A stretch of 16,126 bases of DNA from Solirubrobacteraceae bacterium (GTDB lineage: Bacteria > Actinomycetota > Thermoleophilia > Solirubrobacterales > Solirubrobacteraceae), in assembly GCA_017882405.1 (NCBI GenBank), contig JADGPO010000108.1, forward strand, positions 1 through 16,126, in the 5' to 3' direction. The notes under the pieces are model-generated. The model did not search any database and was not told where the DNA came from. It was given only the letters and a program-made list of their open reading frames with translations. This document shows, in pieces, positions 6,747 to 13,424 of this stretch; positions within the stretch are counted from its first letter, which is position 1; each line of letters opens with the position of its first letter. A program made the position numbers and the translations under genes.

Positions 6747-8105
6747 CTACCCGGAGCTGCGCACCCTCGGCTCCAGCGAGGCGCCACAGCGGCGACAGAA
6801 CGTGTCGTCGCCGGCGGCCCGTTCCCCGCAAACCGGACAGCAGTCCGGCTCGGGTTCGCCCGGCGGGCTCAGCAAGCCGACCCCCGGGTCCACCCCTGCC
6901 AGGGCCGGCCAGGGCTCAAGCACCAGGTGGCGGCGCAGGTACAGCACGGTCTGGCGGATCACCGCGATCACCGGCAATGAGACCAGCGCCCCCGCGATCC
7001 CGTACAGCTGGTCGCCGACCAGCAGCGAGACGATGATCAGGATGGGATTGATGCGCAGCGAGATGCGGAACACCTGCGGGGCGACCACGTGACCCTCGAG
7101 CTGCTGCAGGGCGACGAACGCCAGGATCAGCCAGACCGCGCTGATCGGATGCTGGAAGAGCGCCAGCAGCACTGCCGGCAGCGGGCCGATGATCGGCCCG
7201 ATGTACGGGATGAACTCCATCAGGCCATAGAAGGCGCCGAAGAAGATCGCGTAGCGCTCGCCATCCGGGAACAGACCGATCATGCCGAAGATCGTCAGCA
7301 CGATCGCCGCGCTGGCTCCCATGATGAAGCTGAACAGCAACTGCCCGCGCACGTAGCCGGAGACGGCGTGCTGGACCAGCAGCGGGTAATCGTCCTCGGG
7401 GGTGCCGTCGCCGGGCGGCATCACTCGACGGACCAGCGCTCCGATCTCGCGGCCGTAGATCAGCATGTAGATCGAGAGGACCAGGATCAGCACCAGGTCG
7501 AAGCTGATCGTCACCAGGCTGGAGAGCAGCCCGCGCGAGAAGGCGACGATGTCGCCGCTGCGCTTGAGGATGGTCTTCTGCAGCGTGTCCAGCGCGGTCT
7601 GGCCCTGCTTGGTGATGTGCACGGTGATGCCGTGCTTGTCCAGGAAGGTCTGGAGGTTGCCGAGATCGCGGTTGGCGCTGCGGGTGATCTGGGGCAGGTT
7701 GTGCTCGAAATGGGTGATCTGGCCGCTCACCGGGCTAGCCAGCAGGATCGCGACGCCGATCAGCACCGCGAAGCAGGCGAGGTAGACGACCAGGATCGCC
7801 AGCCCGCGTGGGATGTAGCGCTGCAGCAAACGCACCGACGGGGCCAGGCCCAGCGCCACCAGCGAGGCCACGATCAGCAACAGCACGACCGTGCCGGCGG
7901 CGCGCGCCAGCGCCCACAGGCCGAGCAGCGAGATCGGCAGCATCACGATCTGCACCCAGCGGGGCACGACCACCGCGCCGGCCCCGGAACCGGACTCCGG
8001 CTCGCCGGAGCTGTCCGTGGGGCCGCCGGCCTTCACCGCCTGGCGATTGGGCTCCCCTTTCCGTGTGCGCGTTATCGCCGTGCGCAAGCGATCCCAGAAG
8101 CGCAT
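6747..8105 (-). CDS. AI-2E/PerM (UPF0118) family permease with C-terminal zinc ribbon
   Basis: Polytopic membrane protein of 452 residues. About seven or eight hydrophobic helices span residues 50-400. Family-like stretches include YGLMEFIPYIGPIIGPLPA and the late HVVAPQVFRISLRINPILIIVSLLVG. Members have been linked to autoinducer-2 export, Na+/H+ exchange and other transport; the substrate here is unknown. The cytoplasmic N-terminus (1-45) is hydrophilic and Gly/Ser-rich. The C-terminus carries a rubredoxin-like knuckle pair CPVC (C423, C426) and CRRC (C437, C440), a zinc ribbon not part of the core family. The ATG at 8105 lies 11 bp from the divergent phosphoesterase ATG. A CATACT hexamer 8 bases before the start suggests a leaderless or near-leaderless transcript. 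Confidence 0.9.
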   Translation of the reverse strand: MRFWDRLRTAITRTRKGEPNRQAVKAGGPTDSSGEPESGSGAGAVVVPRWVQIVMLPISLLGLWALARAAGTVVLLLIVASLVALGLAPSVRLLQRYIPRGLAILVVYLACFAVLIGVAILLASPVSGQITHFEHNLPQITRSANRDLGNLQTFLDKHGITVHITKQGQTALDTLQKTILKRSGDIVAFSRGLLSSLVTISFDLVLILVLSIYMLIYGREIGALVRRVMPPGDGTPEDDYPLLVQHAVSGYVRGQLLFSFIMGASAAIVLTIFGMIGLFPDGERYAIFFGAFYGLMEFIPYIGPIIGPLPAVLLALFQHPISAVWLILAFVALQQLEGHVVAPQVFRISLRINPILIIVSLLVGDQLYGIAGALVSLPVIAVIRQTVLYLRRHLVLEPWPALAGVDPGVGLLSPPGEPEPDCCPVCGERAAGDDTFCRRCGASLEPRVRSSG

Positions 8106-8110
8106 AGCCT
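8105..8110 (+). promoter_or_regulatory. Candidate leaderless -10 box of the YmdB-family gene
   Basis: TAGCCT fits TAnnnT and ends 6 bases before the ATG at 8117, placing the predicted transcript start at or next to the A of the start codon. Only 11 bp separate the two divergent starts, so both promoters must lie within or at the edge of the opposite gene. No strong ribosome site is present at proper spacing; GGGAG is too close. Confidence 0.4.
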
Positions 8111-8116
8111 GGGAGT

Positions 8117-8914
8117 ATGAGGCCCGTCAAGGTCCTGTTCGTCGGCGACGTGGTCGGCGGGCTGGGCAAGCGCACCCTCCTGGGCCTGCTGCCGGCGCTG
8201 CGCGAGCGGCATTCTCCGACGTTCGTAGTGGCCAACGGCGAGAACATCGCCGGCGGGATCGGGATCACGCCCAAGCTGGCCGACCAGCTGTTCGCGGCCG
8301 GTGTCGACGTGATCACGCTGGGCAACCACACCTACCGCCAGCGCGAGATCTACGCCTACTTGGACGACCGCCCGGAGATCCTGCGCCCGGCCAACTTCCT
8401 GCGCAGCCAGCCCGGCCACGGCTGGTGCGTGGTCACCCGCGATGACGTGCGCCTGGGGGTGATCTCGCTGAGCGGCAACCTGTTCATGGACGCCGGACGG
8501 CCGGCGTTCTCCGAGATCGACGCCGCCCTGTACGCGCTCAAGGACCAGGTCGACCACGTGATCGTCGACATGCACGCCGAGGCGACCAGCGAGAAGGTCG
8601 GCATGGGCTGGTACCTCGACGGGCGGGTGACCGCCGTGGTGGGCACCCACACCCACGTGCCGACCGCCGATGCGCGCGTGCTCCCCGGCGGCACCGCGTA
8701 CATCACCGACGTGGGGATGACCGGCCCGCGCGGCGGGGTGATCGGGGTCAAGCGCGAGCTGGCGATCGAGGCGATGGCGACCAAGATGCCGGTCCGCTTC
8801 GAGACCTCGACGGAGGACCCGTGGCTCAACGCGGTGCTGATCACCACGGGCGAGGAGCCCCGGCGGGCGAGCGCGATCGAGTCCGTGCTGGAGCCGGCCG
8901 CGCCCGGAACCTAG
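8117..8914 (+). CDS. ymdB: YmdB-family (TIGR00282-type) metallophosphoesterase
   Basis: Cytosolic di-metal phosphoesterase of 265 residues, the family's normal length. Metal and catalytic residues appear in order: D11 (FVGDVVG), E42 (NGEN), N70-H71 (LGNHTY), H153 (DMHAEATSEK), H178 and H180 (GTHTHVPTAD). The spacing matches Bacillus subtilis YmdB with a shift of three residues. Known members hydrolyse 2',3'-cyclic nucleotides and influence RNA turnover and multicellular behaviour; in many bacteria the gene neighbours rny, which is not seen in this window. The gene stands alone here, divergent from the AI-2E-like permease and convergent with the GT-C-like gene, sharing the CTAG that holds both stop codons. 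The ATG at 8117 is the first family-consistent start. Confidence 0.95.
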   Translation: MRPVKVLFVGDVVGGLGKRTLLGLLPALRERHSPTFVVANGENIAGGIGITPKLADQLFAAGVDVITLGNHTYRQREIYAYLDDRPEILRPANFLRSQPGHGWCVVTRDDVRLGVISLSGNLFMDAGRPAFSEIDAALYALKDQVDHVIVDMHAEATSEKVGMGWYLDGRVTAVVGTHTHVPTADARVLPGGTAYITDVGMTGPRGGVIGVKRELAIEAMATKMPVRFETSTEDPWLNAVLITTGEEPRRASAIESVLEPAAPGT

Positions 8915-10677
8915 GGCGAGGCGGTGCCGACCCGCATCGGGATCGGCTCGCCCTCGCCGGCCGCCAGGCGATCCCAGCTCTCCTGGACCGCCTCGCGATC
9001 GTCGGGATGGCTCCCGAACACGGCCAGCAGCACCATCGGCACGAACCACACCAGGTAGGGGTACAGCCAGTAGGTGATCGTCATCTGCAGCGCGATCAGC
9101 AGCGCGCCGGCCAGCGCCGCCACCTGCACCAGGTCACGCCGCCCTCCCGGCACGAAGTAGGCACCCACGCCGGCGGCCACGACCGCTCCCTGGAGAAGGT
9201 GCTGCTCGATGCCCAGGCCGCCCCACAGGCCCCAGATCGAGAACGGGGACGAGCGATCGGCCTGGTACTGGATCGAATCACGCCAGAAGAAGCCCAGGTC
9301 GTGATGCAGCAGCACGGGCAGCATGCACACGAGGACCGTCACCGCGAACGCGACCACGTAGGCGGCGATCGAGCGCGGACGCGGTCGCGTGGTTGGGTGG
9401 GAGTCGATTCCCCGCAGCAGCAGGGGCGCCAGGACGAACGGCGCGAACTTGGTCAAGCCTGCCAGCGCGGCCAGGACCCCCCGCCCGGGGGCCGAGGTGA
9501 TGACCAGCAGGGCCAGCACCACCAGCGCCGCCACCAGGCTGTCGTTGGTGTTGGAGTTCATCGAGTACAGCGTGAACGGGTAGGCCAGCCAGGCGTAGAC
9601 GAGCACCGTGCCCAGCCGGGCGTCGCGCAGGCGGCGACCCAAGAAGAACAGGCCGCCGAACGTGATGGTGTCGAAGAAGATCGCCGCCGCGTGCGCGGCC
9701 GGAAGGCTGTCCCAGGCTCCGGTCCAGCCGAAGATCTCGCGGAAGGGGACGTAGAAGAAGTAGCTGACCGGGCCGTAGGTGTCGCCGTACATGTTGTCCT
9801 TGGGCCAGTGGCCGTACAGCGCGACACCGTGGACCAGCTTGTCGGCGCCGATCACGCCTGAGTAGCCGACGTCGATCACGTTGGAGTTCACGACGTTCAA
9901 CGCGATCCGGAACGCCTCCAGGAAGATGATCCCGACCCACAGCCACGGCACCGGGCAGATCGTGCGCAGGGGCGCTCGCGGGACTCCCTTGCCGAATGCC
10001 AGCAGCGTCAGGCGGACCATCAGGTACAGCATGAAGGGGTAGATCAGCGGGACCGAGAGCCCGATCTTGCCGTGGTTGAAGAACGCCAGGGAGACCGAGA
10101 ACCCCAGCAGGACCAGCAGGTCAAGATGCAACAGGGTCGGCTTTCTACGCCACGGCAGAAACGGCGCCACGAACAGCACGCACAGCGGCAGCCACAGAAA
10201 CCAGGCGTTGACCTGTCGCCCGAACGCGCCGGGATACCCGCGAGCCATCGACCAGGCCACTTGGTAGCCCGTCCATACCTGGGTCACCTGACGGCCGGAA
10301 TCGCTGATGTAGACCTGCAGCAGCTCGGTCTGCGGCTTGGTGTGCGAGAACCAGCTGACCTGCCATAGGGCCGGACCCTTGGTGTACTCGTACGGGACCG
10401 CCTTTCGATGGCGCTTGAGCTCGGCCCGGGTCCGGGGATCGCGCGAGGCGATCTTCAGCACCCGGGCGGCCGTCAACCGGTAGCCGGCCGGCGGCTTGTT
10501 CATGTCGCTGACCAGGACCGGCGCGGCCGACGCGGACACGGTGACCGTCTTCGACGGCCTGGTGATCGTGATCGTGCGGACCGGGCGCGTGATCGTGCGC
10601 GTCCGGGTTGTCGCCGCGCCGGGATTGTTGATTACGGTCGAGTCCGCCGCCGCGGTGCCCGCAGCGACCAGCATCAC
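8911..10677 (-). CDS. Polytopic membrane protein, GT-C/GT87-like, with PepSY-like external domain
   Basis: Large membrane protein of 588 residues from the GTG at 10677. A hydrophobic N-terminus is followed by a Thr/Arg-rich linker (about 23-48). A soluble segment (about 65-150) has PepSY-like features: AARVLKIASRDP, ALWQVSWFS, LLQVYISDSGRQVTQVWTG. About ten to twelve helices follow from residue 158, with loop DTYGPVSYFFYVPFREIFGW and NTNDSLVAALVV, resembling GT-C polyprenyl-sugar glycosyltransferases (GT87/DUF2029 type). The enzymatic role is inferred. The start is uncertain: in-frame codons upstream extend the signal sequence with Arg-rich residues (RAGARAALVLAGLL), but no ATG/GTG/TTG was found close upstream. 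It lies downstream of the GtrA gene on the same strand, and its stop shares CTAG with the convergent ymdB-like gene. Confidence 0.8.
   Translation of the reverse strand: MMLVAAGTAAADSTVINNPGAATTRTRTITRPVRTITITRPSKTVTVSASAAPVLVSDMNKPPAGYRLTAARVLKIASRDPRTRAELKRHRKAVPYEYTKGPALWQVSWFSHTKPQTELLQVYISDSGRQVTQVWTGYQVAWSMARGYPGAFGRQVNAWFLWLPLCVLFVAPFLPWRRKPTLLHLDLLVLLGFSVSLAFFNHGKIGLSVPLIYPFMLYLMVRLTLLAFGKGVPRAPLRTICPVPWLWVGIIFLEAFRIALNVVNSNVIDVGYSGVIGADKLVHGVALYGHWPKDNMYGDTYGPVSYFFYVPFREIFGWTGAWDSLPAAHAAAIFFDTITFGGLFFLGRRLRDARLGTVLVYAWLAYPFTLYSMNSNTNDSLVAALVVLALLVITSAPGRGVLAALAGLTKFAPFVLAPLLLRGIDSHPTTRPRPRSIAAYVVAFAVTVLVCMLPVLLHHDLGFFWRDSIQYQADRSSPFSIWGLWGGLGIEQHLLQGAVVAAGVGAYFVPGGRRDLVQVAALAGALLIALQMTITYWLYPYLVWFVPMVLLAVFGSHPDDREAVQESWDRLAAGEGEPIPMRVGTASP
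10534..10611 (-). repeat. Thr/Arg low-complexity linker with repeated TITRP-like units
   Basis: This codes for residues about 23-48 of the GT-C-like protein, where RTITRP, RTITITRP and KTVTVS follow each other. At the DNA level, GTGATCGTG-type words recur on the plus strand. It probably forms an extended external spacer between the signal region and the PepSY-like domain. Confidence 0.6.
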
Positions 10678-10745
10678 CAGCAGACCGGCGAGAACGAGCG
10701 CTGCCCGCGCCCCTGCCCGGTAGGTGCGGCCCCCGGAGGCCCTAG

Positions 10746-11201
10746 CTAGGCGCGGAAGCTCCAGAGCTTCTGCCCGATGAAGTTGAGCGGCGTACCGGCG
10801 GCGATCGAGATCGCCTGAGCGACGACCTTGGCCAAGCCGGCACCGTCGACCAGCGAGATCAGGACCACGTAGCTGAAGCCGAAGGTGACCAGCGAGACGG
10901 CGAAGAACTTGAGCCCCTGGCGGACGGGATGGGCCTCGCCCTTGGTGTCACTGAACGTCCAGTGGCGATTCCACCAGAAGTTGTTGGCGACCGACACCAC
11001 GTAGGCGAGGACCGCGGCGACCTTGTAGTCGATGTTCAGCACGTGTACGCAGAACGCGAATGCCGCGAGGTTCACGACGTAGCCGCTGACGCCGACGCTC
11101 GCGAAGCGGATCAGCTGCAGCCAGTTGGATGGCTTGCGCACACCGATCCGAACGCGGTGGTGAAAGGGCAGCTCGACGACTGCGTTCAGCTCTTCAGGCA
11201 T
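10746..11201 (-). CDS. GtrA-family membrane protein
   Basis: Small four-helix membrane protein of 151 residues, typical GtrA length. Helix one starts at RFASVGVSGYVVNLAAFAFC. The family hallmark NNFWWNRHWTFSD follows helix two, and the protein ends with FIGQKLWSFRA, the usual C-terminal pattern. GtrA proteins are thought to move polyprenyl-phosphate-linked sugars across the membrane for glycan modification. The start at 11201 (MPEELNAV) is preferred over an in-frame ATG at 11255 because a TACAGT -10 box lies 7 bases before it. Next to a GT-C-like gene 68 bp downstream, it fits a flippase-plus-transferase pair. The phosphodiesterase gene is 101 bp upstream, with hairpins between. Confidence 0.92.
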   Translation of the reverse strand: MPEELNAVVELPFHHRVRIGVRKPSNWLQLIRFASVGVSGYVVNLAAFAFCVHVLNIDYKVAAVLAYVVSVANNFWWNRHWTFSDTKGEAHPVRQGLKFFAVSLVTFGFSYVVLISLVDGAGLAKVVAQAISIAAGTPLNFIGQKLWSFRA

Positions 11202-11208
11202 GGCAGTC

Positions 11209-11214
11209 ACTGTA
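11209..11214 (-). promoter_or_regulatory. Candidate leaderless -10 box of the GtrA gene
   Basis: TACAGT on the minus strand fits TAnnnT and ends 7 bases before the ATG at 11201, so the transcript would begin at the start codon. No Shine-Dalgarno sequence or clear -35 box is visible. Confidence 0.4.
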
Positions 11215-11231
11215 TCGGCGGATTGTCGACT

Positions 11232-11272
11232 GGCTCTAAGAGCCGATGCGCCCATACGGGCTATTAATCGGC
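11232..11272. terminator. Adjacent inverted repeats between phosphodiesterase and GtrA genes
   Basis: GGCTC-TAA-GAGCC (11232-11244) is a perfect 5-bp hairpin. Partly overlapping it, GCCGAT (11242-11247) pairs with ATCGGC (11267-11272) around an inner GCCC-ATAC-GGGC (11250-11261). The structures are mutually exclusive at 11242-11244. They follow the stop of the phosphodiesterase gene on the minus strand. There is no U-tract, so termination is only a guess; a regulatory RNA fold is possible. Confidence 0.35.
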
Positions 11273-11302
11273 CTCGGGGGGGATGCTAGCGGCAGGCCGC
11301 GG

Positions 11303-12781
11303 TCACGCCGCCAGCCCGAAGTGCTGGCGCACGAGCGGGGCGACGTCCCGAAGCGACCACTGCTCCCTGGAGTTGCGGGAATCGAATCCCCGCCCACCCT
11401 CGGTGCCGCACCACAGCAGTGCGCCCAGCGAGTCGGACCGATGCAGGGAGCCGTGCGAGCCCCCGCCGACGTGGTCCGAGCCACCCCAGTCGACGAACTC
11501 GTAGCCGGGCGCCGCCGACAGCAGCACGTCGCCCGCGTTGGGGCAGTGCAGCGCCGACCACACGCGGGCCAGCGCGTCCGGGTACTCGGTGCAGAGCAGG
11601 CGTCGATCCTGTATCTCCGCGCGCAGCACGGCCAGGTCGCCGTCGACACTCCAGCGCTCGCCGCGCGGATCCTGCAGATCGCCGCCGGCGGTGAACCGCA
11701 GCTCGCCGCGGCGGCCACGAATCACCCCCTCGCCGTCCTGGAGCCACATGGTCAGATCGATCCCCTCCACCTCGGCGACGGTCTCGACGCAGCGCTGCAC
11801 CGTCTCCGGCACCAGATCGGGGTCCAGCGCGTAGAGCATCGCGGAGCGCTGGGCGGGACTGATCGCAATCTCGGCGCCGACCGAGCGCGACGGGCTGGGC
11901 CGAGCCACGCTGAAGTCGGCGAACGCCTCGTCGAGGCGGATGCGCTCCTCGACGGGCGCCTGCGAGTGATCGGAGCAGACGATCACCGCATAGTCGTCGA
12001 AGAACTGCTCGGGTCCGCCCGCGGCATGCATCAACCGCTCCAGCTGGCGGTCGGCGGCGGCCAGCGAGGTCACCTGGGCGTGCGGGCCGTTGCGGTGCGA
12101 GTAGGCGTCGTTGTCGGGCAGCGAATACAGCATGAAGTCGAACAGGTCGTGCTCGACCAGGTAGGAGCCCACGCAGCCGGTGTGCTGATCGCGGGCGCCG
12201 GGCAGCCCCAGCTGGCCGCGGCAGCCGGTCTTGCGCGAGGCGTACAGATCGGCGTAGAACAGCTCCTGCGGTCCGAGGATCGTGCGCCGGAACAACGTGG
12301 AGGTGACGATCCGGGCGAGCGCCGACTCCTGGGCGACCTCGTGCTCGTGACGGCCTCGGTAGATCAGGTAGGTGGTGCCCGCGGTGCGCACCTCGGCGTC
12401 ATCGAGCGTCTCAAAAACCGTCTCCACGTCCGGAGACAGATGTTCGGCGTTCATCCGGTAGACGGTGTCGGTGAGCGAGCGCAGCACGCCGAACTGGCGC
12501 GAGGCCGAGAAGCTGGAGCCGTACTCGATGTAGCGGCCCTCCTCGCGGTGGTACCAGTTCATGCTGGGGATCAGGTGCTGGTCGGGACCGACGCCGGTGG
12601 TGATCGTGGCCGCGCACACCGGCGTGACCGACGGGTAGGCGGCCACGCAGTCGCCGACGTAGGCGCCCCGCTCCTGGATCTGGGCCAGCGCGGGCGCGCG
12701 ACCGGAGGCGATGGTGCGCTCCAGCATCGACGGCTTCATCGCGTCGATAACCGCCAGGACGAGCTTCTTGGGCTCGCTCAT
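11303..12781 (-). CDS. Type I phosphodiesterase / nucleotide pyrophosphatase-like (alkaline phosphatase superfamily)
   Basis: Di-metal hydrolase of 492 residues. Metal and nucleophile positions follow the NPP pattern: D13 (AVIDAMKPSM), nucleophile T53 (YPSVTPVCAATITTG), D225 and H229 (LPDNDAYSHRNGP), D271-H272 (CSDHSQ) and H443 (GGGSHGSLH). It should hydrolyse a phosphodiester or pyrophosphate bond in a nucleotide, sugar-nucleotide or lipid. No signal peptide or anchor is seen, so a cytoplasmic site is likely, unlike secreted NPPs. The ATG at 12781 opens with MSEPKKLVLAVID, a natural start. The gene is 31 bp downstream of the DUF4126 gene on the same strand and precedes the GtrA and GT-C-like genes, suggesting but not proving a role in envelope precursor turnover. 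Confidence 0.92.
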   Translation of the reverse strand: MSEPKKLVLAVIDAMKPSMLERTIASGRAPALAQIQERGAYVGDCVAAYPSVTPVCAATITTGVGPDQHLIPSMNWYHREEGRYIEYGSSFSASRQFGVLRSLTDTVYRMNAEHLSPDVETVFETLDDAEVRTAGTTYLIYRGRHEHEVAQESALARIVTSTLFRRTILGPQELFYADLYASRKTGCRGQLGLPGARDQHTGCVGSYLVEHDLFDFMLYSLPDNDAYSHRNGPHAQVTSLAAADRQLERLMHAAGGPEQFFDDYAVIVCSDHSQAPVEERIRLDEAFADFSVARPSPSRSVGAEIAISPAQRSAMLYALDPDLVPETVQRCVETVAEVEGIDLTMWLQDGEGVIRGRRGELRFTAGGDLQDPRGERWSVDGDLAVLRAEIQDRRLLCTEYPDALARVWSALHCPNAGDVLLSAAPGYEFVDWGGSDHVGGGSHGSLHRSDSLGALLWCGTEGGRGFDSRNSREQWSLRDVAPLVRQHFGLAA

Positions 12782-12812
12782 CGCTTTTGCCCCGACACTA
12801 GGTCGCTCGTGC

Positions 12813-13403
12813 TCAGCGGAGGATTCGCAGGCCGGCGTACTTCTGATCGCTGCGGCCTCGCCCGGCGAGCAGCAGCCACAGCAGCAGCGCCAGCAGCACG
12901 ATACCCACCGGGGGCGCGATCACCGACAGGGCCGCGCCCACCACCGCAACCGCCTCGGTGATCACCGGCAGCGCCCCCGCGGCGTCGGCGTCCAGCCGCG
13001 CGCGCACGCGGGCCAGCAGCGGCCGGGTGGCCAGAACCCCCACGGCCGCGCAGATGACGCCGCCGACGATCCCGGGCCACCAGGCGTAATGGCCCTGCGC
13101 CAGAGCGCCCGCGAACAGCAGCGCACCGATCACCAAGGCGGCGGCGGCGACCGCCACGGCCGCCGGACCGCGCTCCAGATCCTTGCCCGACATACGTCGC
13201 TCCAATAGCGACAGCAGGATTGATCCCACGACCATGGCGAGCAGGAAAGGAGCCTGCTCCAGGAAAGAGAAGTCGGAATGGGCGAAGTCGATCTGCACGT
13301 CCCCGGCAGCGAGCGCGCCGACGACCAGCGCGGGCAGGAACGGGCGAATGCCCACCGCCGCAGCCACGCCGATCCCCTGGAAGATGTCGAAGACGAGGTG
13401 CAC
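12813..13403 (-). CDS. DUF4126 family membrane protein
   Basis: Hydrophobic protein of 196 residues from a GTG start. About five helices are visible, with the family-like opening FQGIGVAAAVGIRPFLPALVVGALA. A short external or cytosolic stretch (about 36-48) contains DFAHSDFSFLEQAPF. The function of the family is not known. The GTG at 13403 is 21 bp from the divergent aminotransferase start, so the promoters overlap. The phosphodiesterase gene follows 31 bp downstream and could be cotranscribed, although a TAGTGT hexamer in that gap could give it its own promoter. Family assignment is from the N-terminal motif and helix pattern. Confidence 0.8.
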   Translation of the reverse strand: MHLVFDIFQGIGVAAAVGIRPFLPALVVGALAAGDVQIDFAHSDFSFLEQAPFLLAMVVGSILLSLLERRMSGKDLERGPAAVAVAAAALVIGALLFAGALAQGHYAWWPGIVGGVICAAVGVLATRPLLARVRARLDADAAGALPVITEAVAVVGAALSVIAPPVGIVLLALLLWLLLAGRGRSDQKYAGLRILR

Positions 13404-13410
13404 CGTGCTG

Positions 13411-13416
13411 TACCGT
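13411..13416 (+). promoter_or_regulatory. Candidate -10 box of the aminotransferase gene
   Basis: TACCGT fits TAnnnT and ends 8 bases before the GTG at 13425, giving a leaderless or nearly leaderless message. It lies inside the 21-bp gap between two divergent starts. Confidence 0.35.
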
Positions 13417-13424
13417 CAGTCGGC

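Noticed and set aside
11375..11393. tRNA T-arm-like hairpin on the minus strand (GCGGG stem around GATTCGATT)
   Set aside because: It lies inside the phosphodiesterase coding sequence (RGFDSRN), and no anticodon arm, D arm or acceptor stem can be built around it.
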